Assembly: GCF_003076135.1 (NCBI RefSeq)
Contig: NZ_QDGZ01000004.1
Location: 62,001-126,000 of the forward strand
Direction: 5' to 3'
DNA length: 64,000 bases
Origin: Nocardioides gansuensis
GTDB lineage: Bacteria > Actinomycetota > Actinomycetes > Propionibacteriales > Nocardioidaceae
Below, in pieces: positions 1 through 8,908 of the stretch. A model generated the notes under the pieces. That model did not search any database. It saw nothing but the letters and a program-made list of their open reading frames with translations, and was not told where the DNA came from. Position 1 is the stretch's first letter, and every line of letters begins with the position of its first letter. The translations under genes and the position numbers were made by a program.

Positions 1-1
1 C

Positions 2-253
2 GTGAGCGACGTGCTGGCCGAGGCACTCGAGCACCTGGTGCGCGGGATCGTCGACCACCCGGACGACGTCGTGGTCCGCGACAAGCAGCTGCGCCGCGGG
101 TCGCTCCTCGAGGTCCGGGTGCACCCCGACGACCTCGGCAAGGTGATCGGGCGCAGCGGCCGCACCGCCACGGCGTTCCGCACCGTCATCTCGGCCCTCG
201 CAGGCCGTGGTGGCGCGCGGATCGACTTCGTCGACGTCGACCGGCGCCGCTGA
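2..253 (+). CDS. khpA: KhpA-type KH-domain RNA-binding protein
   Basis: An 83-residue protein with one KH domain. The GxxG loop is visible as GKVIGRSGR near residues 47-55, followed by the helix and strand expected of the KhpA/YlqC family, which is normally 75-85 residues long. KhpA proteins bind RNA and usually pair with the Jag/KhpB protein; here the gene lies just upstream of rimM, as in other actinobacteria, where rpsP normally precedes it. The GTG at position 2 gives a full-length protein, so the gene is probably complete, but an in-frame start further upstream outside the window cannot be excluded. Confidence 0.9.
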   Translation: MSDVLAEALEHLVRGIVDHPDDVVVRDKQLRRGSLLEVRVHPDDLGKVIGRSGRTATAFRTVISALAGRGGARIDFVDVDRRR

Positions 254-272
254 TCTTCGCGCACGTCCGGAC

Positions 273-300
273 GGGCGTCACCCCTCGTGGGGTGGCGCCC
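273..300 (+). terminator. Hairpin between khpA and rimM
   Basis: GGGCGTCACCCC and GGGGTGGCGCCC pair over 12 bp with one G-U wobble and a TCGT loop. No T-tract follows. It lies directly after khpA and before the rimM promoter, so it probably ends the upstream transcript. Confidence 0.6.
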
Positions 301-320
301 GTCTGCGCGTCCCGGACCCC

Positions 321-326
321 TACGCT
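321..326 (+). promoter_or_regulatory. -10 TACGCT, leaderless start of rimM
   Basis: TACGCT ends 6 nt before the rimM GTG, which fits a transcript starting at or next to the start codon. No Shine-Dalgarno is present. Confidence 0.6.
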
Positions 327-332
327 GGCCCC

Positions 333-884
333 GTGAGCGAGAGCATCGAGGTCGTCGTCGGCCGCATCGGAAAGCCGCACGGCCTTCGCGGCGAGGTGAC
401 CGTCGACGTCCGCACCGACGAGCCGGACCTCAGGTTCGCGGCGGGTGCGCGGCTCGCGGCCCGCCCGCCCCGCGGTGGCGAGCGCACGCTGACGGTCGGC
501 CGCACCCGCTGGCACCAGGGCGTGCTGCTGGTGACGTTCGAGGAGCTCGCCGACCGCAACGCCGCCGAGGCGGCCCGGGGGATCGTCCTCCACGCCACCC
601 TCGACGCCACCGCGACGCCGGAGGACCCCGAGGAGTTCTACGACCACCAGCTCGTCGGCCTCGCGGCGTACGACGTCTCCGGCACCGCCCTGGGCGAGGT
701 GACCGCCGTCGTCCACGGCGCCGCGCAGGACCTCCTCGGCGTGCGCACCCCCGACGGCCGCGACACGCTCGTGCCGTTCGTGTCCGCCCTGGTGCCCGAG
801 GTGGACCTGGCGGCAGGGCGCGTGGTCATCGCCGACCGGCCGGGCCTGGTCTCGCCGCACCCCGACGAGGAGGACCGGGCGTGA
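333..884 (+). CDS. rimM: Ribosome maturation factor RimM
   Basis: A 183-residue protein needed for late assembly of the 30S head, where RimM binds S19. The N-terminal barrel is recognisable from [16 protein letters not shown] (residues 7-22), and the C-terminal PRC-barrel from [15 protein letters not shown] and the later [15 protein letters not shown]. Length is normal. The GTG at 333 was chosen because the RimM domain starts immediately after it and TACGCT lies 6 nt upstream. The stop overlaps the trmD GTG (GTGA), so the two genes are translationally coupled. Confidence 0.95.
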   Translation: MSESIEVVVGRIGKPHGLRGEVTVDVRTDEPDLRFAAGARLAARPPRGGERTLTVGRTRWHQGVLLVTFEELADRNAAEAARGIVLHATLDATATPEDPEEFYDHQLVGLAAYDVSGTALGEVTAVVHGAAQDLLGVRTPDGRDTLVPFVSALVPEVDLAAGRVVIADRPGLVSPHPDEEDRA

Positions 885-2044
885 GGATCGACGTCGTCAC
901 GATCTTCCCCGACTACCTCGCGCCCCTCTCGCTGTCGCTGCCCGGCAAGGCCCGGGAGAAGGGGCTGCTCGACGTCCGCGTCCACGACCTCCGCGACTGG
1001 ACGCACGACCGCCACCGCACCGTCGACGACACTCCCTACGGCGGCGGGGCCGGGATGGTGATGAGGCCCGAGCCGTGGGGTGAGGCGCTCGACGAGGTGG
1101 CCGCCAACCGGCCCACCCTCGTGTTCACCACCCCCAGCGGCGAGCCGTTCACCCAGGCCCTCGCGAAGGAGCTGTCGACCCGCGAGCACCTGGTCTTCGC
1201 GTGCGGCCGCTACGAGGGCATCGACCAGCGGGTGATCGAGCACGCCGCGTCGCTGGGCGAGGTGCGGGAGGTATCCCTCGGCGACTACGTCCTGAACGGC
1301 GGCGAGGTCGCGGCGCTCGCCATCGTCGAGGCCGTGGTCCGTCTCCTCCCGGGCTTCATGGGCAACGCCGAGTCGCTGGCCGAGGAGTCCCACGAGGACG
1401 GCCTCCTCGAATACCCCGTCTACACCAAGCCCGCCTCCTGGCGCGGGCTCGACGTCCCCGAGGTGCTGCTGTCCGGCGACCACGGCCGGATCGCCGCCTG
1501 GCGCCGGGAGCAGGCCGTACGCCGGACCGCCCAGCGCCGTCCCGACCTGCTCGCGCCCTCCGCGGTCCCGGGCGGCGGCGAGCTGAAGGCGGCCACCCTG
1601 GCCGACGCGGGCGAGCTGCTGACGCTGCAGCTCGCCTGCTGGGTCCAGGAGCAGCAGGCCAACCCCGATGCCTGGGTCCCCGCGCTCCACGAGTCGCTCG
1701 AGGACGTACGCCGCTGGCTGGGGAAGTGGACGGTGCTGGTGCTGCGCCGGGAGGGCCGGCTGGTCGGCGCTGCCCGGGGACGGCTCGACGACCCGATCAC
1801 CTGGGACGTCGGACGCCTGATGGTGGCGCCCGACCTGCAGGGCCAGGGCCTCGGCCGGCTGCTCCTGGAGGCGATCGAGGCCGCCGCGCCACCCGACGCG
1901 ACGTCGTACGTGCTCTTCACCGGCGCCGGGAGCCTGGACAACCAGCGGATGTACAAGAAGGCCGGCTACCGCCTGCGGCCCGACCTCCGGGCCCCCGAGG
2001 GCGCGGTGATCCTCACCAAGCCCCGCCGGCGGGATACTCCGTGA
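881..2044 (+). CDS. trmD: TrmD tRNA (guanine37-N1)-methyltransferase fused to a GNAT acetyltransferase
   Basis: A 387-residue two-domain protein. Residues 1 to about 230 are TrmD, which makes m1G37 in tRNA: the knot motifs [22 protein letters not shown] and [15 protein letters not shown] are intact. After a short linker, residues from about 240 to the end read as a complete GNAT fold, with the acetyl-CoA loop [15 protein letters not shown] and the terminal region [15 protein letters not shown]. TrmD alone is usually 230-280 residues. The coding frame is open with no stop between the domains. The GTG start overlaps the rimM stop. The GNAT substrate cannot be told from sequence. Confidence 0.93.
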   Translation: MRIDVVTIFPDYLAPLSLSLPGKAREKGLLDVRVHDLRDWTHDRHRTVDDTPYGGGAGMVMRPEPWGEALDEVAANRPTLVFTTPSGEPFTQALAKELSTREHLVFACGRYEGIDQRVIEHAASLGEVREVSLGDYVLNGGEVAALAIVEAVVRLLPGFMGNAESLAEESHEDGLLEYPVYTKPASWRGLDVPEVLLSGDHGRIAAWRREQAVRRTAQRRPDLLAPSAVPGGGELKAATLADAGELLTLQLACWVQEQQANPDAWVPALHESLEDVRRWLGKWTVLVLRREGRLVGAARGRLDDPITWDVGRLMVAPDLQGQGLGRLLLEAIEAAAPPDATSYVLFTGAGSLDNQRMYKKAGYRLRPDLRAPEGAVILTKPRRRDTP

Positions 2045-2302
2045 CGATCGGACCCTTCTGACCCCGTCACGAGGGTCCCTTCGTCACGGACTACGCCAGC
2101 GGATCCCTCGATTTCGACCGGGGCCCCGCGGTCTGGCAGACTCGTCCCTCGGTCTGCACTCGGCCACGGTCGCCCGGAAGCACGCCCCGGGGACCGGCGT
2201 ACCGCACCTGCCACAGGGGGCGCGTCGCCACGGCCAACGAGGCGACCATCCGATCCGCACCACGAATCCGCGGCTGACCTGTGGCACTCGCGAGGAGCAG
2301 TC

Positions 2303-2653
2303 ATGACCAACGTCATCGCCGAGCTCGGCAACGCCATGAAGCGTGACGACGTTCCGGACTTCCGCGCCGGAGACACCATCAAGGTCCACGTCAAGGTCGT
2401 CGAGGGCAACCGCTCGCGCGTCCAGGTCTTCCAGGGCGTCGTGATCCGCATCCACGGCTCGGGCGTCGGCCGCACCTTCACGGTGCGCAAGGTCAGCTTC
2501 GGCGTCGGCGTCGAGCGCACCTTCCCGCTCAACTCCCCGATCTTCGAGAAGATCGAGGTCGTCACCCGTGGTGACGTGCGCCGCGCCAAGCTCTACTACC
2601 TGCGCAACCTGCGCGGCAAGGCCGCCAAGATCAAGGAGCGCCGCGAGGCCTGA
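2303..2653 (+). CDS. rplS: 50S ribosomal protein L19
   Basis: A 116-residue ribosomal protein bL19, which sits at the 30S-50S interface. The family pattern is clear: [25 protein letters not shown], then [19 protein letters not shown] and the basic tail [20 protein letters not shown]. An AGGAGCAG Shine-Dalgarno lies about 6 nt before the ATG. The 258 bp separating it from trmD holds no gene; it contains a small hairpin (GCAGAC / GTCTGC near 2137-2158) and is likely the promoter and leader of rplS. Confidence 0.97.
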   Translation: MTNVIAELGNAMKRDDVPDFRAGDTIKVHVKVVEGNRSRVQVFQGVVIRIHGSGVGRTFTVRKVSFGVGVERTFPLNSPIFEKIEVVTRGDVRRAKLYYLRNLRGKAAKIKERREA

Positions 2654-2664
2654 GGGCCCCCGGC

Positions 2665-2670
2665 TACGCT
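2665..2670 (+). promoter_or_regulatory. -10 TACGCT, leaderless start of lepB
   Basis: TACGCT ends 6 nt before the lepB GTG at 2677, and there is no Shine-Dalgarno. It is identical to the rimM hexamer. Confidence 0.6.
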
Positions 2671-2676
2671 TCTTTT

Positions 2677-3465
2677 GTGACGATCGACGACCGCGACTCC
2701 ACCGTGACCACACAGTCCGAGGGGTCGCGGTCGTCGCGTCCCGGCAAGAAGAAGCAGCTGCCCCTGTGGCAGGAGACGATCCTGCTGCTCGCGGTGGCGC
2801 TCGGGCTCGCGATCGTCATCAAGGCGCTCTTCCTCCAGGCGTTCTACATCCCGTCGGAGTCGATGGAGCCGGGTCTGGTGAAGAACGACCGGATCCTCGT
2901 CCAGAAGGTCTCCTACTGGGGCGACGACACCCCGCAGCGCGGAGACGTCATCGTGTTCAAGGACCCGGGTGGCTGGCTGAACGCCCATGAGGCCGCGGGC
3001 CCCGCCAGCCCGATCGCGCAGGCGATGGCGAAGGTCGGCCTCTACCCGACCGGCGGCCACCTCGTGAAGCGCGTCATCGGCGTCGCCGGCGACACCATCG
3101 AGTGCTGCGACGACCAGGGCCGCATCCTCGTCAACGGCAGGCCGATCGAGGGCAGTGGCTTCCTGGCCCCCCGCTCGCGCCAGGCCGACTGCGACGGCCC
3201 GATGGTCAACAACTGCACGGAGGACTGGACCGCGGGTCCGGTCCCCGAGGGCCGGGTCTTCGTGATGGGCGACAACCGCGCCCGCTCGGCCGACTCGTCC
3301 GTGCACATGTGCAAGTCCGGCAAGGAGACCGAGTGCGTCTCCGGGCCGGAGTTCGTCCCCACCGACCTGGTGGTCGGCAAGGTCTTCGTGCTGCTGTGGC
3401 CTGCCGCCCGGTTCGACTGGGTCGGCCGTCCCGGCACGTTCGAGGGCGTGCCCCAGGCGTCGTGA
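2677..3465 (+). CDS. lepB: Signal peptidase I
   Basis: A 262-residue membrane-anchored S26 peptidase that removes signal peptides outside the membrane. One N-terminal transmembrane helix (about residues 28-50) is followed by the catalytic serine motif PSESMEPGL and the lysine region HLVKRVIGVAGD; MGDNRARSADS is the conserved box E. It has a Cys pair (ECCDD) and further cysteines (CDGP, NNCTE, HMCKS) that may form disulfides outside the cell. The stop overlaps rnhB by 4 bp. Confidence 0.96.
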   Translation: MTIDDRDSTVTTQSEGSRSSRPGKKKQLPLWQETILLLAVALGLAIVIKALFLQAFYIPSESMEPGLVKNDRILVQKVSYWGDDTPQRGDVIVFKDPGGWLNAHEAAGPASPIAQAMAKVGLYPTGGHLVKRVIGVAGDTIECCDDQGRILVNGRPIEGSGFLAPRSRQADCDGPMVNNCTEDWTAGPVPEGRVFVMGDNRARSADSSVHMCKSGKETECVSGPEFVPTDLVVGKVFVLLWPAARFDWVGRPGTFEGVPQAS

Positions 3466-4157
3466 CCCACCTGCCGACGGGTGTGACCGTCCGGCGTGAC
3501 GCCGGGCTCTACGGCTACGAGCGCGCCCTGCGCCGGGTCGGCATCGAGCCGATCGCCGGTGTCGACGAGGCCGGTCGCGGCGCCTGCGCGGGCCCGCTCG
3601 TGGCGGGCGCGGCGATCCTGCCGCCCGGCAAGGCCGGCATCATCCCCGGCCTGGCCGACTCCAAGCTGCTCACCGAGAAGGCCAGGGAGCGGGTCTACGA
3701 CCAGGTCGTACGCCGCGCGCTGGCGTGGTCCGTCGTCGTGGTCGAGAGCGAGGAGTGCGACCGGCTCGGGATGCACGTCGCCAACGTGGAGGCCCTGCGC
3801 CGCGCGGTCGCGAAGCTGTCGGTGCGGCCGTCCTACGTGCTCACCGACGGGTTCCCCGTCGACGGCCTGGAGGTCCCCGGCCTGGCTGTGTGGAAGGGCG
3901 ACCGGGTGGCCGCGTGCATCGCCGCCGCGTCCGTGCTCGCCAAGGTCACCCGGGACCGGATCATGACCGACCTCGACGGCGCGTGGCCGGCGTACGACTT
4001 CAAGACGCACAAGGGCTACATCACCGAGGTGCACAGCGCCGCACTGCTCGAGCACGGGCCTTCGCCGGTGCACCGGATGCGGTTCGTCAACGTGCGGCGC
4101 GCTGCCGGGCTGGAGCCGGATACGCTCGTCATCTGCCGGCCTGAGGAGGACGCATGA
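3462..4157 (+). CDS. rnhB: Ribonuclease HII
   Basis: A 231-residue RNase HII that nicks RNA-DNA hybrids at misincorporated ribonucleotides. The catalytic DE lies in GVDEAGRGACAGPLVAGA (residues 36-53); other conserved parts are DSKLLTEKARE and AASVLAKVTRDR. The GTG at 3462 overlaps the lepB stop (GTGA), which sets the start. The gene ends with an ATGA overlap into the DUF2469 gene, so lepB, rnhB and DUF2469 form a coupled operon common in Actinobacteria. Confidence 0.95.
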   Translation: MTHLPTGVTVRRDAGLYGYERALRRVGIEPIAGVDEAGRGACAGPLVAGAAILPPGKAGIIPGLADSKLLTEKARERVYDQVVRRALAWSVVVVESEECDRLGMHVANVEALRRAVAKLSVRPSYVLTDGFPVDGLEVPGLAVWKGDRVAACIAAASVLAKVTRDRIMTDLDGAWPAYDFKTHKGYITEVHSAALLEHGPSPVHRMRFVNVRRAAGLEPDTLVICRPEEDA

Positions 4158-4462
4158 GCGCCGAGGATCTCGAGAAGTACGAGACCGAGATGGAGCTCAC
4201 GCTCTACCGCGAGTACCGCGACGTCGTGGGCATCTTCAAGTACGTCGTGGAGACGGACCGCAGGTTCTACCTGTGCAACCAGGTGGACGTGAAGGCGCGC
4301 ACCGAGAACGGTGACGTCTTCTTCGAGGTCTCGATGAGCGACGCCTGGGTGTGGGACATGTACCGCCCTGCGCGCTTCGCCAAGAACGTGAAGGTGCTGA
4401 CCTTCAAGGACGTGAACGTCGAGGAGCTCGCGCCGCAGGAGATCGATCCGCTGAAGGGCTGA
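4154..4462 (+). CDS. DUF2469 family protein
   Basis: A 102-residue acidic protein of the actinobacterial DUF2469 family, which almost always follows rnhB. Sequence features are the N-terminal EDLEKYETEMELTLYREYRD and the aromatic segment DAWVWDMYRPARF. No catalytic motif or membrane segment is visible and the biochemical function is unknown. ATG overlaps the rnhB stop. Confidence 0.9.
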   Translation: MSAEDLEKYETEMELTLYREYRDVVGIFKYVVETDRRFYLCNQVDVKARTENGDVFFEVSMSDAWVWDMYRPARFAKNVKVLTFKDVNVEELAPQEIDPLKG

Positions 4463-4512
4463 GCCCCTGGTCCCTCTGGGCCACCTCCCTGGTCATCTCG
4501 GGCCATTTGCCA

Positions 4513-4559
4513 GCTCACCGCGTCAAGAATTTGTCATGTAACCGTCAAGAACGGTGAGC
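4513..4559 (+). promoter_or_regulatory. Symmetrical regulatory region before the tad-type genes
   Basis: An 8-bp inverted repeat, GCTCACCG (4513-4520) and CGGTGAGC (4552-4559), brackets two direct copies of GTCAAGAA (4522-4529 and 4544-4551) spaced 22 bp apart. The enclosed stretch is unusually AT-rich for this window. This is the layout of an operator or promoter; the regulator is not known. Confidence 0.45.
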
Positions 4560-4604
4560 GCGACCTACCTGGCTCGCGAGCGGTGTGAGGGCACCGTGGG
4601 GAAC

Positions 4605-4634
4605 CGACCACACGCGCAGCGTGTGGGGTCGTCT
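4605..4634 (+). other. Hairpin in the tadE leader
   Basis: CCACACGC and GCGTGTGG pair perfectly around a GCA loop, extended by CGA/TCG with a small bulge. It ends about 12 nt before the tadE ATG and abuts the GGGAGGA ribosome binding site, so it might affect translation. Confidence 0.4.
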
Positions 4635-4645
4635 GGGAGGACACC

Positions 4646-5104
4646 ATGGCCGGATCTGAGGGAACGTCGCGCCCTGCGCGCGGCGAGGGCGGCGCAGCCG
4701 CCGTCGAGTTCGCACTCGTGGCGCCGCTGGTGCTTCTGCTGCTGTTCGGGATCGTGTCCTATGGCTTCCTGCTCTCGTTCCGCCAGGCGCTCAGCCAGGG
4801 CGCCGCCGAGGGCGCCCGGTCGGCGGCGGTCTGGGCCGCGGCGTACGCGTCGAGCCAGGACGCCGCACGCAAGACGGCTGCCACCGCGAGCGTCGACGAG
4901 GCGCTCCAGAGCTACGGCGTCGCATGCGGTCCCACGGGCGCAACCTGCACGGTGGCCATCGCGGCGTGCTCCGGCGACCCCGCGGCGCAGTGCGCCTCCG
5001 TCACGGTGAGCTACCCCTACGGGGCCAGGCCGCTGATCCCCAGGTTGCCGCTCATCCCACTCCCGGCGACGGTGGAGTACGAGGCGCAGGCGAGGGTCAG
5101 TTGA
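4646..5104 (+). CDS. TadE-like pilus/secreted protein
   Basis: A 152-residue protein with the TadE layout: a short charged N-terminus, the pseudopilin-like motif GAAAVEFALVAPLVLLLLFG (residues 17-36) forming one transmembrane helix, and an extracytoplasmic C-terminal part with four cysteines. TadE-family proteins are minor pseudopilins of Flp/Tad systems. No ATPase, prepilin peptidase or major pilin gene is nearby, so the pair with the next gene is an orphan. A GGGAGGA Shine-Dalgarno precedes the ATG. Confidence 0.85.
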   Translation: MAGSEGTSRPARGEGGAAAVEFALVAPLVLLLLFGIVSYGFLLSFRQALSQGAAEGARSAAVWAAAYASSQDAARKTAATASVDEALQSYGVACGPTGATCTVAIAACSGDPAAQCASVTVSYPYGARPLIPRLPLIPLPATVEYEAQARVS

Positions 5105-6798
5105 GCCGCCGGCGCGACGAGCGGGGTGCCATCGCCCTGCTCGTGGCCATCCTCTCCACCGTGATCATGGCGGTCAGCATGCTCGTGGTCGACATCGGCA
5201 TGCAACGGGTGCTGCGCCGCGACCTGCAAGCCCTCGCCGACGTGGTCGCCCTCGACCTGGCCCGCGAGCTCGACGGCCGGACGAAGGCCGAGCTCGCCCC
5301 GGAGGTCGACTCCGCCCTCGGCACCAGCGCCCTGTCCCAGAGCGTTGCCCGCAACGGCGACACCCTGGGCGACGCACCGGACGTCACCGCGACCCTCGGA
5401 GGCATCGTCGGCGGGGTGTTCGTGGCGACCGTCGACCCCCCGACTGCGGTCCAGGTGGTCGCCGACTCCGAGATCGACTACGCGATCGCCCCGGGCGAGG
5501 GCGGCGCCACCCGCAGCGCAATCGGCGCGGCGACCACCTCGGCCTGCTTCTCCGTCGGGTCGTACGCCGCGCGGTTCAGGTCCGGGGACTCCGCGCTCAT
5601 CAGCACCCTGGTCGACCCGATGAACGGCTTCCTGCGTCCCCAGGCCAATATCGACGCGGTCAGCTACACCGGGCTCGCCAACGCCTTCGTCTCCCTCAAC
5701 GAGCTGGCCGCGGCCGGCACGGTCGGCAGCGTCGACCAGCTGCTCACCCAGCAGGTGACGGCGGCCGACCTGATCGAGGCGAGCATCACCGCGCTCCAGC
5801 GCCAGTCGCCGGTCAACACCGTGGCGATCTCTGCGCTGCAGCGGGTGCTCAACGGGCAGGCCGAGCTGAGCACCCCCATCCTGCTGTCGGACTTCCTCAG
5901 CATCTCGCCGACCGACACCGCGGCCCTGGAGACGAAGCTCAACGTGCTCGACCTCGTCACGGGCAGCGTCCTGGTCGCCGACGGCGAGCACTTCATCGAC
6001 CTGGGGAACCTGTCGGCGGGCATCGGCAACCTGGCTCCCATCGGGGACGCCCAGCTCACGGTGATCGAGCGCGCGCGGATGGCGTGCGGTCCCTTCGGCA
6101 GCCCCGAGTCGACGGCCGAGTCCTCCCAGGTCCGGGGCGACGTCCAGATGAAGCTGCAGCTGCCGTCGATCCACGGGATCACAGGCGCGACCGGTGTCGT
6201 GCAGACACCCGAGTCCACGGTCGACCTCGACATCGACCTCGGCAACGCCACGGGCACCCTGGCCGACGAGCCGGAGTGCAACCAGGGCACGTCGGTCAAC
6301 CCGGATCTGATGGACGTCCGTGTGCAGAGCGGCCTGTCGACCTTCAGGCTGTCGACCGACCTGCACTTCGAGGCGAAGGTGTCGGTCCTCGGCCTCGGCC
6401 TCGTCACCACGCGGTTCTATCTGCAGGCGACGGCCCAGCAGGTGATGCCGGACGCCACCACGATGGCGAACCTGCGGATCCCGCCCAACGACGCCACGCC
6501 GGTCTCGACGGGCACGTCCGCGCCCCTCGGCTACTTCACGGTCGCGTCGGTTCCGTCTGGCCTCACCGCCACCGTCGGCGGGCTCCCCGTGGCACTGGGC
6601 CCCGTCCAGGCAGCCCTCGCCCCGGTCATCGCCCAGCTGCAGGTCAACGCCAGCGTGGTCGGGCCGTTGAACTCCCTGGTCGACAGCGTGAACGCGCAGC
6701 TGGTGCCGCTCCGGACCCTGATGGGCCTCAACGTCTCGGGGGCCGACGTGCTGGCCCTCGGGCGTCCGGTGTGCGGAGCGCCGGCCCTGCGCGGCTGA
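5101..6798 (+). CDS. TadG-related membrane-anchored protein
   Basis: A 565-residue protein starting at TTG, which overlaps the tadE stop (TTGA). It opens with RRRDERGAIALLVAILSTVIM, the charged-GA-hydrophobic anchor typical of TadG/DUF2134 proteins, and continues with DIGMQRVLRRDLQALADVVAL. The remaining roughly 500 residues are predicted to be extracytoplasmic, rich in Thr, Ala, Val and Gly, with two likely disulfide cysteines (TSACF, RMACGPF) and a C-terminal repeat-like LNSLVDSVNAQLVPL. Function is likely surface display with the preceding TadE-like protein; the exact role is unknown. Confidence 0.75.
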   Translation: MSRRRDERGAIALLVAILSTVIMAVSMLVVDIGMQRVLRRDLQALADVVALDLARELDGRTKAELAPEVDSALGTSALSQSVARNGDTLGDAPDVTATLGGIVGGVFVATVDPPTAVQVVADSEIDYAIAPGEGGATRSAIGAATTSACFSVGSYAARFRSGDSALISTLVDPMNGFLRPQANIDAVSYTGLANAFVSLNELAAAGTVGSVDQLLTQQVTAADLIEASITALQRQSPVNTVAISALQRVLNGQAELSTPILLSDFLSISPTDTAALETKLNVLDLVTGSVLVADGEHFIDLGNLSAGIGNLAPIGDAQLTVIERARMACGPFGSPESTAESSQVRGDVQMKLQLPSIHGITGATGVVQTPESTVDLDIDLGNATGTLADEPECNQGTSVNPDLMDVRVQSGLSTFRLSTDLHFEAKVSVLGLGLVTTRFYLQATAQQVMPDATTMANLRIPPNDATPVSTGTSAPLGYFTVASVPSGLTATVGGLPVALGPVQAALAPVIAQLQVNASVVGPLNSLVDSVNAQLVPLRTLMGLNVSGADVLALGRPVCGAPALRG

Positions 6799-6929
6799 GC
6801 CGCCTGGCCCACCCAGCCACGAACCGTTCACAGGGACTCTGCCCGCAAGGTTCTCCACAGGGTGTGCCGGCGGCTCCCCGCTGCTGTCCGTTGCTCCCGG
6901 TCTGCTGTCTCCCACAAGGAGGCACACCC

Positions 6930-7325
6930 ATGACCACTCGACCCAGCCCACTGGAGCTCTCCCCGGCCGCCGCCCACAAGCGTGCGCTGGGGGCGTACGG
7001 CGAGAACGTCGCCGCCCGCTACCTGACTGCGCAGGGGATGACCCTGCTCGACCGCAACTGGCGCTGCGACGCCGGAGAGATCGACCTCGTCCTGCGCGAC
7101 GGGCGCACCCTCGTGATCTGTGAGGTGAAGACCCGCACGTCCTACGCCTTCGGCACGCCCCACGAGGCGGTCGACCGGCGCAAGGTCGACCGCATGCGGC
7201 GGCTCGCTGCCCGGTGGCTGCGCTGCCACGAGGTACACCCGCTCGACGTACGCCTCGACCTCGTCGCCGTGCTGCGGCCGGTCACCGGCCCGACGGAGAT
7301 CGACCACGTCCGGGGGCTGGGCTGA
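6930..7325 (+). CDS. YraN/UPF0102 family endonuclease-fold protein
   Basis: A 131-residue protein of the UPF0102 family with a Holliday-junction-resolvase/PD-(D/E)xK-like fold. Conserved parts: GAYGENVAARYL, NWRCDAGEIDLVLRDG and the ExK-containing ICEVKTRTSYAFG. The family is linked to comM and dprA in most bacteria; its substrate is unproven. AAGGAGG lies 9 nt before the ATG. A 1-bp overlap links it to comM. Confidence 0.9.
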   Translation: MTTRPSPLELSPAAAHKRALGAYGENVAARYLTAQGMTLLDRNWRCDAGEIDLVLRDGRTLVICEVKTRTSYAFGTPHEAVDRRKVDRMRRLAARWLRCHEVHPLDVRLDLVAVLRPVTGPTEIDHVRGLG

Positions 7326-8908
7326 TGGCGTTCGCGACCGCCCACTCGATCGCCCTGCGCGGGGCACAGGGCCACCTCATCGACGTGCAGGTCGACCTCT
7401 CCAGCGGCATGGTGGGCACGTCTGTGGTCGGCCGGCCGGACGCCACGCTCAACGAGGCGCGCGACCGGGTCAAGATGGCGATCAACAACACCGAGCCGCA
7501 CTCGTGGCCCTCCACCAAGCGGGTCACGATCCTGCTCGCGCCCGCCGACCTGCCCAAGTCCGGCACCCACTTCGACCTCGCCATGGCGGTGGCCGTGAAG
7601 GCCGCCGACCGGAAGGTGCCGGTCGGTGCGCTGGAGGACACCGTGTTCATCGGTGAGCTGACCCTCTCCGGCCAGCTCCGAGCGGTGCCGGGCGTGTTGC
7701 CGATGGTGATGGCCGCGGCGGCCCGCGGCATCCGCCGGGTGTTCGTCCCCGAGACCCAGGCCCACGAGGCGTCGCACGTGCCGGGCATGACGGTGTTCGG
7801 GATGCGGTCCCTCGCCCAGGTGGTGGCCGAGCTGCGCGGGGACGACGTGCCCGACGCCGACCCGGTCGCCCCGATGTCGGCCAGCCCGTTGCTGAGCTGG
7901 CGGGGGCACCGGGCCCGCGAGGACGTCGACATGGCCGACGTGGTGGGGCTCGACGACGTGAAGTTCGCGCTGGAGGTGGCGGCGGCGGGCACCCACCACG
8001 TGCTCCTCATCGGGCCCAAGGGAAGTGGCAAGACCACCATGGCGGAGCGGGTGCCGAGCCTCCTGCCGGACCTCACACAGGAGCAGTCGCTCGAGCTGAG
8101 CGCGATCCACTCGCTCGCGGGGGTCCTCGAGGACGGGCTCATCACCCGCCCGCCGTTCTTCGCTCCCCACCATGACGCGAGCGTCGCCAGCCTGCTCGGC
8201 GGCGGCACCGGCCGGGTGCGGCCCGGCGAGCTCACCCGCGCCCACCACGGGGTGCTGTTCCTCGACGAGCTGCCCCTTTTCCGCGCCGACGTCGTCGACG
8301 CCCTGCGCCAGCCGATGGAGAGCGGCGAGATCACGGTGGCCCGGGGTGAGGAGTCCGCGACCTACCCTGCCCGCGGGCTCGTCGTGCTGGCCGCCAACCC
8401 CTGCCCCTGCGGCAACTACGCCCTGCAGCCCGGGCTCGACACGTGCCGGTGCAAGGAGACGGTCCGCAACCACTACCGGCGCAAGCTCACCGGGCCGGTG
8501 CTCGACCGCATCGACATCACCCGTGAGTTCACCTCACCGGGCCCGCAGCTCCTCCACGACCGGTTCGCTCCGGTCACCGACTCCGCGACCATCCGCAGCC
8601 GGGTGGCCCAGGCCAGACGGGTGCAGGCGCAGCGCTACACCGGACGGGGGTGGGCCGTCAACGGCCACGTCCCGGGACCCGAGCTGCTGAGGTCGTGGCC
8701 GCTGACGGACGAGGGCCAGCGGCGCCTCGAGGAGGAGCTCTACGCCGGTCGCCTCACCCGCCGAGGCGTCGTGCGCGTCCACCGGGTGGCATGGACGGTC
8801 GCCGACCTCGCCGGGGTCGAGCGTCCCGGGGTCGCCGAGGTGGAGGTGGCGCTGTTGCTTCGCAAGGGCGACCCGCTTCCCGACCGGGTGCTCAGGAGGG
8901 CAGCATGA
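7325..8908 (+). CDS. YifB/ComM family Mg-chelatase-like AAA+ ATPase
   Basis: A 527-residue protein. The N-terminal ChlI domain starts with ATAHSIALRGAQGHLIDVQV; the AAA+ core has Walker A GPKGSGKTT at about residues 231-239 and Walker B LFLDELPLF; a zinc-like Cys cluster CPCGNY...CRCK follows, then the C-terminal Mg_chelatase_C region. ComM is a branch-migration helicase that helps integrate incoming DNA during transformation. Start ATG overlaps the yraN stop, and the end overlaps dprA by 4 bp, so the three genes are coupled. Confidence 0.95.
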   Translation: MAFATAHSIALRGAQGHLIDVQVDLSSGMVGTSVVGRPDATLNEARDRVKMAINNTEPHSWPSTKRVTILLAPADLPKSGTHFDLAMAVAVKAADRKVPVGALEDTVFIGELTLSGQLRAVPGVLPMVMAAAARGIRRVFVPETQAHEASHVPGMTVFGMRSLAQVVAELRGDDVPDADPVAPMSASPLLSWRGHRAREDVDMADVVGLDDVKFALEVAAAGTHHVLLIGPKGSGKTTMAERVPSLLPDLTQEQSLELSAIHSLAGVLEDGLITRPPFFAPHHDASVASLLGGGTGRVRPGELTRAHHGVLFLDELPLFRADVVDALRQPMESGEITVARGEESATYPARGLVVLAANPCPCGNYALQPGLDTCRCKETVRNHYRRKLTGPVLDRIDITREFTSPGPQLLHDRFAPVTDSATIRSRVAQARRVQAQRYTGRGWAVNGHVPGPELLRSWPLTDEGQRRLEEELYAGRLTRRGVVRVHRVAWTVADLAGVERPGVAEVEVALLLRKGDPLPDRVLRRAA

